A DNA stretch of 64,000 nt from Camelus bactrianus (Eukaryota > Chordata > Mammalia > Artiodactyla > Camelidae): assembly GCF_048773025.1 (NCBI RefSeq), contig NC_133570.1, forward strand, positions 22,480,001-22,544,000, given 5' to 3'. Shown in pieces: positions 12,705 through 26,707 of this stretch (its first letter is position 1; each line of letters starts with the position of its first letter). The notes beneath the pieces were generated by a model. That model worked only from the letters and a program-made list of their open reading frames with translations. It was not told the origin of the DNA and made no database searches. The position numbers and the translations under genes were made by a program.

Positions 12705-13483
12705 TCGTGTGGTTGTGCTGGCATCTGGGGATTCCAGTGTGGGGGGTCCTGTACTCGCCCTTGGGGAGGGTGCAGGCGATGGTGGGGAGAGTCACCCCAT
12801 ATTTGTTTGGCCATCAGGGTGGTGTGTGCTGTGATGGACGTGCACACTGAGCTCCACAGGTCACAGAGGCGGCGCCTGAGATTGTCAGTCTGAGGGTGTG
12901 GAGGAGGGGGCACCTTTGGACGGAATCTGGAAGGATGAGCAGGTGACCATCTGAGAAAACAGTGGGACCAGTTGGGAGGCACACAGGAGTTGTCACGCTG
13001 GAAGATTAGGGGTGTGTGGGAGGAGAAGCAGCGGGCGTGGAGGGGCTGGGCTGCTGTAAGGCGGGTGACACCATCAGGCCTGTGTTTGGGGCATTTGAAC
13101 CTGGCGTCCATGCAAAGAACAGACTGGAGGGAGGAGCAGATGCTGGAGATGGGCAGCCAATGGGAGGCGAGTCACACTGAGACCTGAGCTGCGCAGTGGC
13201 ACCGAGGAAGAGGCAGAGACCCCTCAGGAAATGGATGGGCGAGGTGTGTGGGTGAGAGAGTGAGAAGGACCAGACTGCCTCCCAGGGTTCTGGCTGGGAC
13301 ACAGGGCTAGAGGGTGTGCAGCCAACTGAGTGTGGGAGGGAGGTGGGCCCTCTTTCCCATCAAGACCCCATCCCCAACATCCTCCAGTAGCCAGAGTCTT
13401 GCCCCTTTTCCAGAACATGTCCACTTCCTGTCCCCGCCCACTTTTCTGAACATCCTGAGCCTTTCAAGTCTCACAGTGTGGTG

Positions 13484-13516
13484 TTTTCTGTCTGTCTGTC
13501 TGTCTGTCTGTCTTCC
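13484..13516 (+). repeat. (CTGT)n microsatellite
   Basis: About eight CTGT units in a row shortly before the ZNF70 coding exon. Confidence 0.85.
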
Positions 13517-13629
13517 TGGCAGTTGTTTCTGGTAAGTCAGACTTGTCTCCGACTCGGTGACGATCACCACAGGGGCAAGATGGCATCCTCTTCTTTGGTT
13601 CCATCCACTAAGACTGCAGCACATGCTGA

Positions 13630-15084
<1,455 letters not shown>

Positions 15085-15349
15085 AGGGCGGGCCCGCGCC
15101 TCCCCCAGATGGAACTGGCACCCTGTCCTCCGTCCCAGGGACCTGCCCGCCTCCCTGGTACCCAGGCTGCCTAGAAACCCTGAGGCCCAGCAGGTGGACT
15201 GGGTGAAGGCAGGGGAGCCTAGGAAGGGCACCAGGACAGAGCTTCAGCTCGTGCTCACGGGTGACTCCCAAGCCAAGAGGGTTTAGTTTTGCCCTCTCTG
15301 CTTCTTCCAGAATCTTGAAGAATAAACATGAGGGAGAAAGTGGAGTTAA

Positions 15350-16950
15350 ACCCACGAAAACAGGAGATGAACTCTACCATCAGGCCCTTTTAGCAGTAAG
15401 CGAGCTCACAGTCCAAATCCACTAAAGACAGAGAAATCCAAAGTAGAGGCGCAGCAGCTGTCCTCGGGCGTTGGTGGGGTCAGCCAAACCAGGTTACGAA
15501 TAGTCTGGAAGGATTCTGGATGGGGGGTGAGCTTAGGCCACAGCAGGTCTCAGTCCACCACGGGGGTTGGAGCAAGGGCACTTCTGGCTGCTGGCTGGTC
15601 TGGTCCACAGAGGGCAGAGGCTTGGTCCTGGGGGCCAGAGGATGGTTGCCGCCAGGAGTGACCCCCTCCACCGACTACAGCGTGCCTCGGACGTCCGCGG
15701 GGCAGCTTCTGGTCTGGCAGCTCTCAGCCTCCTCCCCGCCATCCAGGGCCAGGGGACCAACGGTGGTTCAGACAGAAGGTCTGGGTTCAAGTGCCACTTC
15801 TGGCCCCTCCTGCCTCTGTCATCTGGAGGAAGCCCCAAGGCTCTGTCTCCCCTTCTGTGAGGCAGGGACACTGGGACCCCGCCACATCCCGCCAGGGGTT
15901 GGCGCCAGGCTCCTGTTCAGAATGGGACCGCACTCAGAGGGCCTTTGTCAACTGGCTACTGAGACTGGAAACTGGAGCGATCCCTGCCCCTCCTGGAGAG
16001 GAGACGCACCCCTGTTTGGTTCCCAGCAGGTCAGGCTTGCAGCCAGCCCTCTCCTAACACCAGGCTCTTCCACGCTCCCTCAAGCCTGTACCCTGGGTTG
16101 GGGGTGCCCTGGGCTGCAACAGCAGTGTGTCCCATCCTGTACTCCTCTCTGTCCCCCCCACCGGGCTTCCCGCCCAGGCCATTTCAGTCGGGCATCCCCA
16201 GAGCTGGGGCCCACATAGTGGTGTTTTAGAAGCTCCCCAGGTGATGGGAAGGTCTCACCGTGTGGCAGGCTAAGAGCACTGTACTGGCTCCCACACAGCC
16301 CCAGTGTCTCCCACATGGCAGGCCTGCTCGCCTGGCTACGCAGAGCTTGAAGGTGTTTGCGTCCCCAGCCCCCCGACCCAGGAGTGGGCCTGGGCCATGA
16401 CATGTCTGGCTGGTTGGTAAGCATTTGTCCCGGGCCTTTGTGTGTCCATGATGGTCTTTAGTACTGGCTCCCCCAGGCTCCTCAGAGCTAGTGTTGGGGG
16501 AGGCAGTCTAAGCTCTTTTGAAGATTTCTGAAAGTTAATGGCTAAAATCCCACGAACCCATCATGGTAATGCCGGTGATTTCAGCCAATCCGAAGCTCAG
16601 CTTGGCAGCTAAGTATAGTTTTGATGAATAAAAATGGACAAGCCATAATTGTTCCTTCGTAAGTGGGGCTTGGTTGGCCAGAGATGTTAAAATGAGAGGC
16701 CTCTTGGGCTGGGAAGATGGCCTTTGGCCAGCTCCTCTCTGCTATGTGAGTATGTGGAGCATTTAACCAGCAGCCCAGGGTCCCCCAGAACCCCCACATG
16801 AACGGGTGGACTGGCCTGACTGGGCAGCCCGCACAGAGGAGCTTCCGTCATTGACCCGGAGTGAAGAGAGAACGCTGACACCCTTGCTCGGTGCAGGACA
16901 GCGCCCCCCCACCAAGATCTACCTCCTCGCCCCCCACCCCCCCATTCTGC
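15350..16950. other. intergenic, mostly unassigned
   Basis: No gene recognised. Around 15778-15890 there is a MIR-like piece (GGAAGCCCCAAGGCTCTGTC then CCTTCTGTGAGGCAGGGACA). The long frame 15520-16218 has no family features. Confidence 0.4.
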
Positions 16951-19050
16951 CTCGGCCTTGGCCAGGCCTGTCCCTCTTGGGCAGGGTGAGCATCTGCTTC
17001 CTACCTGGACATCCCCCACCCCCCACCCCGCATACTGCACACCAAACTAAATTGTTTTCTTTGCAGCATCACTTTGCACACGTCACCACTCTCCTTAAAA
17101 CCAGCCTTCAGGGGCTGTTCCACACGTAAACCCCCTTTTCAGGCAATCTGGGGTCCCCTCCCACAAGCCTCCTGGGCTCCTGCCACCCCCAGATGCCCCC
17201 ACTCCCAGCTTCTCTCAGCTCGTGGTGTGCGGTTCTCACGTTGTTGAATATGCACTTTCTCCTCCCTGCCACATCCTTTCTTCCTTTTGACAATTTATGT
17301 GACGTGGGGGTTACGACCCGCTTTCTGAAGTCTCCACCGATTCTCATAACCACGGTGAGGCCAGGCGGGTGCTTTCTGTTCCGGAAGCGTGGGCAGACCT
17401 GGTTCCTTCGGTTCAGATTCTTTCATCCTTTTATTATGTATTTTTAAATCCTTTCATTTATTTAGGTTCTTGAACAGTGTGATGTTATAAGAGATCATCC
17501 TGGTAATACTTTAATTGTCCTTGAATTTCATTGTGTGTTTTTGTTTATTGTGTTACCTTTTTTCCTTCTTTTCACAGATGTTGTTGGGTGTTGTAAAACA
17601 CCAGTTCTTGATTGTTTCCTGATGGAATTGTTTTGTCAAAGTACATGTTCTTTCCTTTCCTTTTTTTTTTTTTTTTTTTGAATTAATAGTTTACATTTCT
17701 AAGATTAATTATTTAGATACAGTTTATTGTTTTCAATGTTTCTAGTAAATGTGGTACTTTGGCCTATGATTTTTTTTCTTATAGTTAGAGCTTTTTCTGT
17801 GCTCCATAAGTTTGATATGCAATATTTTTTGCTATTGTATTAAGACTTTCCCTTTGGCCCAAGTATTATTATTTTTAATATTGCAAAGCGGTGACTTCTG
17901 GGGTCATTGCTGTTTCTATTTTACACGGTATGAACATTTCTAAGCGTCCATGGAAGCTCTCTGGGCTGGAGTATGTTACCGGCTTTTATGAAGCCTCTGT
18001 GCACTCTCAGGAAATGTGTTTTTACTCCATCAATTCTATTCATTAACTCAATTTTTAAATTATTTTATTCAAATCCATATTTTCACTAACTTTTCTTTAC
18101 TTCAGAATTCTTAATCTGGGGTCTAACGACTGTCTAGCAGTCCATGAGCGGGCAAGGGTTTTGAGGTTGTGGACCCCTGGGGACTGAACAAAGCCTTGTG
18201 GATACGTGGACGAATGAATTATTCTGGGAGGGGGTGGTCTGTAGCATTCACCACATTTTTGATGGGCTCTGTGACCCCAAAGTACTTAAGAATACTCATT
18301 CACCTGGTCAAGTCATAGTCAGATCTTGTTTTTCTTCATGTATTTCTGTTTTGCTTTCATTTCTGTTTCTATCTTATGTATGCCGTTACTGTGTTAGTGG
18401 TGCAGTTATCTTCTTAAGAAATAGGCAGGGTAAATGATCAGCAAGTAACTATCATATTTGGGGCGTAATAATTTAATAGTGATATTCTGAAAAATTGTGC
18501 CTTTGAGTACCCTCTTTGCCTCTTTTAATGCTTCAAGCTTCAACTTCTCTTTTCCAAATATAATTGAAGCCCCTTACTTTTTTTGAATTTTCATATGCAT
18601 GAGTGTTTATTTAGCTCTGCATTTTATTTTAAAATTTGTGTATATTTTGCTACATATCTGTAACTTATAAACAGCGAATTGTTAGATTTTGTTTGATGGT
18701 TCTTTCTGTGATTCTTCTTCTTACATGAGAAGTCCTATCATTAACATTATTGCTTAGAGTTATGCATAATTTATTTTCATCTTAATATTTGATATATATT
18801 AACTCATTTAACCCCAAAAGGTCATGCTCACCACCTCATCTCTGTGAATTACTGTCCACATGTGAGCATCACTTCTGGGTGGACTGGAGGTCTGAATATA
18901 CTATTAGTATTTGGAAATATTTCTTTAAGTTTCTGTTCTTTATTACTCCCAAAGCTTGTTCAACATAACTTAGAACATTCCATAGTGCTTTGCCTTTTAG
19001 CAAATACTATGAGATGCAGCAAAGAGTGAGAACCAGGGAACAGTCCACCC
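16951..19050. other. AT-rich block of old repeats
   Basis: Base composition falls sharply to A/T-rich compared with both sides, with T runs (17660-17680). It looks like decayed LINE or DNA-transposon material. A piece near 18108-18300 (GTCTAACGACTGTCTAGCAG, GGGCTCTGTGACCCCAAAGT) resembles a hAT-type MER fragment. No gene seen. Confidence 0.4.
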
Positions 19051-20450
19051 TTTCTGAGGGAACCCATGCAGTCATTTGAAAGAGAGGTGGGGACCCTGAT
19101 CGTGTACCCCTCTCCCCATCACCTGTCTGTCCCAGGCTGGTCCCCTCAACCTAGGATGGGCCAGTTTGGCAAATGGGAAGGACCCCACTGTCCCCAGGAT
19201 GTAGGAGGAGAACCCTGTCTGAGATCCCAGCGCAGTCCTGAAGTCTAAGTGTGGAGCATGAGCCTGGCCTGTTCGGAGATGGGGTCAGCAGGACCTCCAC
19301 CCCTGCCCGGTGCTCACCCTCCTGTAGGAGGCCAAGCAGCTACCTCTGCACTGGCTTCTCCCCAGGAGCTGACCCACTGCCTCCTCTTCCTCTTTGCCTT
19401 AGATACTCTCAGGCCAGAAGCCAGACCTGCCTGGGATCCCCCTGTGGGCACACCTGACCCAGCTTTTGCCCAGAGAGTGGGTCCAGGAGGGGCTCTGGGG
19501 CTCCCTGTGCTCCCTGGGTTGAGGGGGAACACCCCACCCCTTCCCCTCTAACCCAGGCCTGCCCATCTGGTTCCAGGGCTTGCCGCCCCCTCTTTGGCCG
19601 CCAGAGGTCGCTGTCCCTTCGCTGAAGTGCAGGGGGACCCAGCGCCCAGACCTGGAGGAGGGGACCCCAGATGGCAGATTCAGGGACCTCCGAATGATGC
19701 CCCTTGGACATTGAGGCCTGGAGCCCAGGGTCATCCCAGGCGGTGGCAGAATGGGAACCAGGATGGGGGGACGGGCTTAGTGACCACCCAGTGACGCCCG
19801 TGGGCCTCGCTTGGTTCACACTTAACGCCTCAGGGCATGCGCACCGCTGGGGACAAGGTCCAGGGTCCACAATCCAAGGAGGAATGTGGATACGGGACCA
19901 GGATCGGCTTGGACCCGGGTCTGTAAGTGAGCCCAGCTGCTCTGCAGAGCTGGCTGAAGGTCGCAGTGACCCCGACATAGACGCCCCCGTGTCCCCACTG
20001 TTGCAGGGGGGCATGAGCCGTCCAGTAAGTGCTGACCCACGCACCAGGAATGCCCAGGGCTTCCGGGGCCGTGTTTGTGAAGGAGGGAGAGGAATTGTCC
20101 AATGTCTGTCCACACAAATGGCCATTGCGGTCCGGCCAGCACCTGCTGTGTGTCTACATGCTGAACTGTCTGGCTCCCCCTACTTGACTGGTTGGCTCCC
20201 AGTCCTAGAGACATACGTGCAAGAGGCTCGAAGGCGCAGGTATGTCGGCATGATGCTGTCCAGGTACATTTGAAAACTTGGACAAATCACAAGGTGCTCA
20301 GCCTGCTCTGCAAGGCCCTGAGGGCCCTGCCCCCTTCCTTGGATCCAGCCCCGCTGGCCTCTTTGCTGTTCCCGCACATCTGTGCCCGACAGCCCAGGCT
20401 CTGAGACCTCCCGGAGATGCTGGAGCTGGCAACCAAGATGTCTCAGAGTA
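19051..20450. other. intergenic, nothing recognised
   Basis: G/C-rich sequence with several overlapping long frames and no family motif. In human this ZNF70-side interval leads toward other genes such as RGL4; I did not find its RasGEF motifs here. Confidence 0.4.
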
Positions 20451-20795
20451 GGTGAAGGATAAATAAACAGTGTACATCCAGACAATGAAATATTATTCAG
20501 CAATAAAGAAAGAAATAAACTATTAAGTCACAAAAAGACCTAGCGGAACATTAAATGTGTGTTCATAAGTGAAACGAGCCAATCTGGAAAGCTACCACTA
20601 TATGATTCAGACTATTTGGCATTCTGGAAAAGTCAGCAGTATGGAAACAATGAGAAGCTCAGTGGCTGCCAGGAGTTGGGGGTTAGGAGGGGTGAGTAGG
20701 TGGAGTACAGAGGATCTTTAGGGCAGTGAAAATTCTCTGCGTGAAGCTACAGTGGTAAACGTGCCATTACACATTTGTCCAAACGTACAGGATGT
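20451..20795 (+). repeat. old LINE-1 3' end
   Basis: ACATCCAGACAATGAAATAT, ATTCAGCAATAAAGAAAG, CACTATATGATTCAGACTAT and TGGCTGCCAGGAGTTGGGGG form the usual order of an L1M-type 3' end. Confidence 0.8.
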
Positions 20796-20988
20796 AAACA
20801 GTTCTGGACTGTGTTGTGTCAGTGTAGTTCGGTCAGTTGTAACAAATGCACCACTCTGGTAAGGGAGATTGATGGTAAAGGAGGTGATGCATGTGTGGGG
20901 CAGTGGGTATATGGGAAATCTCTGTATCTTCTGCTCAATTTTGCTGTGAACCTAAAACTGCTCTAGAAAATAGTGTTCTTTTTTAATT

Positions 20989-21109
20989 GGTGGGGTGGGT
21001 ATAGCTCAGTGGTAGAGCACACACTTAGCCTGCACGAGGTCCTGGGTTCAATCCCCAGTACCTCCGTTAAAATTTTAAAAAATAAAACAATAAAATAAAT
21101 TAATTGACC
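20989..21109 (+). repeat. camelid tRNA-derived SINE (Vic-type)
   Basis: TATAGCTCAGTGGTAGAGCA and GTCCTGGGTTCAATCCCCAG, then TACCTCC and an A/T-rich tail. Confidence 0.92.
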
Positions 21110-21254
21110 ATGGATATATATTTTTATTTCTCACTCTCAATGCTGTTGCTTGGATTCATATGTCTATCTTTATGCCAATACCACACTGTTTTGGTTACTT
21201 TATCTTTTAGCAAGTTTTGAGACTGGGAACTATGCTTCTAATAATTAGATCTCC

Positions 21255-21415
21255 CCACCCACCCAACTATCCATCCATCCACTCACATATCTAATTACTA
21301 ACCTACCCATGAACATACCAATCCACTCACTAATCAAGCCATCGATTAATCATCTACCTCCCTCTCCGTCCATCCATACACCCACCCACCCACCAATCCC
21401 TTCCTTCCCTCTTTC
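21255..21415 (+). repeat. degenerate (CCAT/CCAC)n simple repeat
   Basis: Tetranucleotide-like pyrimidine-rich run with CCATCCATCC and CCACCCACCCACC between two SINE copies. Confidence 0.75.
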
Positions 21416-21424
21416 AAACTGCTT

Positions 21425-21528
21425 ATTTTTTTTTAATTAAAGAAAAAAAAATTTAATAGAGGTGCTGGGGATTGAACCCAGGCCCTCGCGCAGGCTAAGT
21501 GTGTGCTCTACCACTCTACACTCGCCCC
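21425..21528 (-). repeat. camelid tRNA-derived SINE (Vic-type), antisense
   Basis: GAGGTGCTGGGGATTGAACC and GGCTAAGTGTGTGCTCTACC are the reverse complement of the SINE head, with the T-rich tail on the left. Confidence 0.9.
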
Positions 21529-21529
21529 T

Positions 21530-24500
21530 TGCCAAGCTACTTATTGAGAGCCTTGAAGTTACGAGGCACTAGGCTGGGGATCAGATGCGGAGTCGGCAAA
21601 CCTGGGAAGGGGCTACACCCTTGGCAGCGGCAGCTTTTCCTCTGTCAGTGAGGGTCCTGGCAGAGGGAATTGAGATCCCTTGGGGTCCAGCTCTCCAGGA
21701 TTCCAGGACCCAGGACGAAGCTTGTAGAGGATGCGGGGAGGCAGCCAGGGAGCTGCACCAGGCCCAGTCCAGGGCTGGGAGGGGGCTCGGTGGGGGGTGG
21801 GGAGGGCTCTGCTTCCTTCTGTGAGCTGCAAACATCCGGCTACAGCCCTGAAGCTGCCCCGTCCCCATCCCAGGCCGCACCTGGCCCTGTTTGTCACCCG
21901 TCCCACACCCCGCTGACCACAGGCTAGGTTTCTCTTCCCCTTACTTCTCCTCTTTTGTCACCTGGAGTTCTGGTTTAGGTCAAAGGTAGGGTTAGCTTTA
22001 GATTGCAGACCCCAGGGGGCTGCCAGCAGGGCCACCAGAGCTGAAGGAGGCGACCAAACCCACTCCATCCCTGTATTACCTGGGGCTTCCCTGCCCCTCC
22101 AAAGCCAGAGCCCCAGTACCAACCCCTTCATCCAGGAATCCTAGTTTTCCTACAATTTCTGGCCCTTGGGGCCCCTTACCCAGCTCTCCCTGAGCAGAGG
22201 GGAAGGCTGGGGCCCAGGGAAAGGAAGCAACTTGCCCAGGATCACACAGCGTGTCAAAGACAGGCCCAGGCAAGTGCTGGTGGTGGTGACAGCAATGGCT
22301 GGGATGGGTGAGGGTCGCTATGGTCCAGGCACGTCACAGGCATTGGCTCCTTTAATCCCCAAGCCCACCCTGTTGGGTGGCTGAAGTTGCTGCTGCTCCC
22401 AGACCCCTTCGCTGACCACCCAGGACCCCAGGACCCCCCTCCCCTTGTCTTCCTCCCAGGGGGTCTCATTTGTGCCAAGAGTTCCAGGCTGTGTGTGGAC
22501 AAGTCTCCCCAGGCACCCAGGGCCACAGCCCCCACCCCCGTTGTGGATGAGCAGCCCTGTTCCAGGACTGACTTTGACCTTCACTGGACCCAACCCACCT
22601 TGCCTGGGGCATGAGAAGCCAAGAGCCCACCCTGCCCCAGTCTTCAGGGGCCTGAGGGATGGATGGACGGATGGTCAGATGAGTGAGTGACCAGCTTCTT
22701 GAAGGATAGTCATGCTTCTGGGCCCTCATTGTTACCCCAGAGGCAGGGCTCCTAGGGCAGCAATTGTGAGGGTCCCCATTTCTCTCTCCCTCCCCGTACT
22801 TGGCCCAATACTCACTCGCAAAGAGTCCCAGATGTGGGGGCAGGAGGTGAGGTGTGACCCACAGTGTCCCATGGCCAGCCCTGGCCAGCCCTGCCCACCT
22901 GGGGCTCCCCTGAGCTCCAAGTGTCTGGCTGTGCGGTTGGCTGCAGCTCCGTGCCCAGCATTTAGAAAAGTTCCTGGGGGCTCCAAGGAGAGGGTGCCAC
23001 AAACTCACAATTCAGGACAGAAAATGCTGCTTCTGACAATTGATTGGTATGATTTCTGCCCTACTCAGGCCTGGATGCTGGGATGCAGCCCCCTTCTCCA
23101 GCTGGGCTGGCAGAAGCTTCCAGAACTGGAGCCACCCCTCCCCCCCACCCCAGGTAGAGGGCGGCACATGCTGCCAGGGCCGAGCCAGGCGGGGTTTCCT
23201 GGCTATTTTGTCAGTGTCAGGGCCTCTTGGTTTCGCCAGGGCAGCTGCAGGGGGTGAGGGTGTGGGGCACGCGGGGAGCCCAGGGGTGCTGTCCTGAGGC
23301 CGGCTGGGGCCAGAATAGGCCAATCCCAACGGCCACAACAGTCACACACAGAGATGAGCCAAACGTCCATTTTCCATCTGACCATCCCTCCTGTCCCTCC
23401 AGGGAGTGAGGTTCCCTTATCCCCAACCCAACTGCACAGAGGGGACACGGGTCCCCAGCCACCAACCTGGAGTCAGGGCTCTCCTGGCCCCTGGCTGCCT
23501 CCGTGCCAGGCACCCCCCACCCCTGCCCCGCCCCCCCCCACCCCGGGTGGTCTTCCCAGTGCGGGAGCCCATCCTGCACAACACCATCTATCTCACTACC
23601 AGCCAGTTCCCTGTCCGCCACCACTGTCTTGAGCCCCCAGCTGGGCTACATTGCCACCACTGAGGTCCCCGCACATGTATGGGCTCAGGAAAGGGCTGCT
23701 GGGCGGTGGCTTTGCTCTGGGCCATGTCCACATACACTAGGAACCCTGCCCGACCAGAAAACCTGCGGTGGGCTCAGACTGGCCTGGGGTCCCCCTTCCC
23801 CAGCCGCAATGCCCTGCAGCCGAGGCCCAGGACCCTCCGAAGCATCCTCCCTCCTCCCAGGATGCTCAGGAGACCCCGACATCTCCCTGGCAGGCCGGGC
23901 CCTGGTTGGGCAGGGATGGTCCATCCTGGTGAGGACCCGAGGGTGTTTCAGGCTGTGGTGCCAGCACAGACCCAGGCACAGGGGACACCAGCCTTGACAT
24001 CCCATGTCCCCAGGCCGAATGCGAAGGAGCAGGAGGGACCTGGGGTGTTGATGTGGCTACAGGAAGACAGTGTCACCACGAAGTGGGGGCTTGTGGGGAA
24101 ACACACAAGTGGTGGTGTCCTGGGGTCATGCTGACTGTCAGCTACTCTATCCCCGGAGTGGACACAGGGTGCCTGATGACCCAACTCCTCCCCTGGCCCC
24201 TGTCCTGGCTGCCCTGAGACAGTCTCCCCGATTCCTGCCCATTTTCCCTGGGACAAGGCTCCCCAGAGGACTCATCCCTACCTGGTCTCCACCACGCTGT
24301 GCCCTGGGGCCACTAGTCCTGCAGGGGCTGCCCCGGCTCTGAGCTGGGCACGCAGGCCCTGTGAGCCCCTCATGGTCAGTGTTCCTCTGTGAAATGGGCA
24401 ATGGTGGCCCCAACAGGGACTTTGAGGCTCCGTGAGGGGCTGTGATAAGCCTGGAGAGGTGCCCAGTGTCAGCCGCTGGGGGCATCCCCCACATGGGGCC

Positions 24501-24550
24501 AGGCGGGTGGATGAAATCTTATCCCACGAGTGCAGGAGATGCTCCCTGGG
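21530..24550. other. intergenic, one old SINE trace
   Basis: No gene recognised in 3 kb of G/C-rich sequence. Bases 22165-22350 look like an old MIR (GGAAGCAACTTGCCCAGGAT then CACACAGCGTGTCAAAGACA). Many long frames are due to composition. Confidence 0.4.
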
Positions 24551-24551
24551 C

Positions 24552-24692
24552 GGGGAGCTGACCTGGGAGCTCAAGGACACAGTGGGGTCAGCGGTGGGCA
24601 GGAAGCTGACCTAGGAATCGAGGATGGGGTAGGGTCAGCCATGAGAGGGGACCTGATCTAAGGGCTTAAGGATGGGGTGGGGTCAGCAGCGG
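24552..24692 (+). repeat. three-unit tandem repeat, period about 47 bp
   Basis: Units start with GGAGCTGACCTGGGAGC, GGAAGCTGACCTAGGAA and GGGACCTGATCTAAGGG, each followed by a GATGGGGT...GGGGTCAGC part. Confidence 0.6.
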
Positions 24693-24744
24693 TCTCTGCA
24701 GTGTCACCCCACCCCCCGCAGTGAGCAGGTGGTCCTGTCTACTT

Positions 24745-24820
24745 GCCCCCAGCACTGGCCCACAGTAGTACTTGCTGAGGGTTTGTTGAATGAATAAGTG
24801 AGTGAGTGAATGAGTGACCC
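24745..24820 (+). repeat. MIR 3' end with (GAGT) run
   Basis: GCCCACAGTAGTACTTGCTG and TTTGTTGAATGAATAAGTGA match the 3' end of old MIR/L2-tail elements. Confidence 0.6.
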
Positions 24821-25065
24821 ATCACACAGGGCCAAGGAGCCTTGGAAAGAGCCTGGGGGCAGGTCAGCTTGTGTGCAGCCCTGAGCACCTGCAGGACCAG
24901 GGCGGACTGTGTCAGCTCTGAGAACCTCTGTCTCGTCCCTGAGGTCAGGGGTACTAGCACCCATCTCCCAGGTGGTCTGGGGATCACAGGAAGTGAAGCA
25001 CGAGCCATGGGCAACTCTCGGCCAGGGTCACCGTCCTCAAGGCAGAGAGATGGCACCTGCAACAG

Positions 25066-25180
25066 AGCTGGGGACAATCAATCCACAACCAGATGGAGCT
25101 GGGGACAGTCAGTCCCACGACCAGGCAGAGCTCGGGACAGTCAGTCCCATGAATGGGCAGAGCTGGGGTCAGTCCTGCGG
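25066..25180 (+). repeat. four-unit minisatellite, period 31-32 bp
   Basis: Units beginning AGCTGGGGACA at 25066, 25097, 25129 (AGCTCGGGACA) and 25161 each carry an AGTCAGTCCC-like core. Confidence 0.8.
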
Positions 25181-25215
25181 TAAGTTGATCAGGAGTCACG
25201 GAGGAGCTGGATGAG

Positions 25216-25360
25216 GCGGGAGGGTGTAGCTCAAGTGGTAGAGTGCTTGTTTAGTACATACAAGGTCCTGGGTTCAATCTCTAGCACCTCCTCCAAGGGT
25301 AAGTAAATAAGTAAGCCAAATTATCTCCCCTCCAAGAAAAATTTTTTTTAATTTAAAAAG
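25216..25360 (+). repeat. camelid tRNA-derived SINE (Vic-type)
   Basis: GTGTAGCTCAAGTGGTAGAG and GTCCTGGGTTCAATCTCTAG, then CACCTCC and an A/T tail. Confidence 0.9.
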
Positions 25361-26590
25361 GAGCTGGATGACAGCCGCCCAGTACCCAGCTGAGGCACTG
25401 AGGGGGTGCAACCGTGGCCAGCAGCTGTGTCCAGGGCCCAGGCACAAGGCCTCATCCCTTCCCTGCCTCCTGCAGCCCTGGGGAGGTGGGAGCGGGTAGG
25501 AGAGGCCTGGGAGCAGCTCCTCTAAGCCCAGATCAACTTTGGTTCAAGCGTTGCCCACCTGCAAGGTCAGGGAAGGTCACACGGGAAGAGCGGACGGCAG
25601 GGCTTCGGGGAGCTGACTGTCAGGCAGACGGGGACCAGGAATATCCTGCCAGCAAAGGGAACAGCAATAGCAAAAGGGTAGAGGCAGAAGGCAGGTGGCC
25701 TTTGGGGATGTAAACTTCCAGCTTAGTCTGGTGGGAGGGGAAGGTGTTGGGGGAAGGAGAGGCAGTGGAGAAGGCTGTGGGGGATGGGAGGGGCAGAAGC
25801 CAAAGGGACTTGCATTTGGGGCCTGGTGTTTGAACTTATTGTCAGATGACTCCCAGGGTGGGTTGGGGTGGGGCAGACCACTATCGGGAAGCACCTGCAG
25901 AGGCATTCCATGCCGCTGAGGGGCACCTGGGACAACAGGGTCTGCGGGTAGGTGCTCGGAAACAGGACGTGCACTCGTAGGTAAAGATTTACGGGTGGGT
26001 AACTAGTGTCATGGGCAGCAGGAATAGGTGACAGAAGGTTTTCGTCATTGTTCGGGGGCTAACAGAGCATAGAGGCTGCCTCGTCCTCATGATTTTTAAA
26101 CAATCTCTATTAACTACAAGGTCCTGATGAAAGAGAAGTGATTCGCTGCACAGAACAGTCCTGGGGAGGGTCAGCAGAAGGACAGGAGAAACTGTAAGGA
26201 ACCAAGATAGTGTCAGTCATTCTGCAAAGAAAGGACATGGTGGGATGAAGGAAGGGGTAAAAGGTCCGGACCAGGGCTGGCAGAGAGGGCCTATCTGAAG
26301 GTCACCAGCCATGGGCAGCTCCAGCCAGGAAGGTGACAGGGGTGGGCAGGGCCTGGTGCTGGAGGAGGAGTGGGAGGGAGGGGAGGGCGGATGTGTCCTG
26401 GAGAGTTTCCTGGGAATTGCTCCCCCCTCCCCCCTTCCCCCCACCTCAGTGAGACCTTGAGCCTCTCCCCTTGGGTTACCTTCCCACTGGGTGCCTAGGA
26501 GTCCCCACACTCCACCCCTAGAATCCCAGAGAGGTTGCAAGTTAAATACAAGCAAAAAATGAGCAGAGAGCACGATTTTGGATTGACAAT
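25361..26590. other. intergenic, downstream of IGLL1
   Basis: No gene or clear repeat recognised between the SINE and the IGLL1 poly(A) site. Confidence 0.4.
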
Positions 26591-26598
26591 GAGGACAA

Positions 26599-26604
26599 TT
26601 TATT
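26599..26604 (-). terminator. IGLL1: poly(A) signal of IGLL1
   Basis: AATAAA on the minus strand, about 105 bases after the IGLL1 stop codon. Confidence 0.8.
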
Positions 26605-26707
26605 GTGAGTTGACTGGGTGCAGGGAGAAGGGCTGGGTGGACCAGGGTGAGAGGGGAGGGTCCTGCTGCTCCAGGCCCCCTGAGGGTGGTGGGGGAGGCT
26701 CAGGGAC

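Noticed and set aside
15520-16218. 232-codon frame downstream of ZNF70
   Set aside because: No recognisable domain, overlaps a MIR-like piece, and frames of similar length occur in other phases of the same GC-rich DNA.
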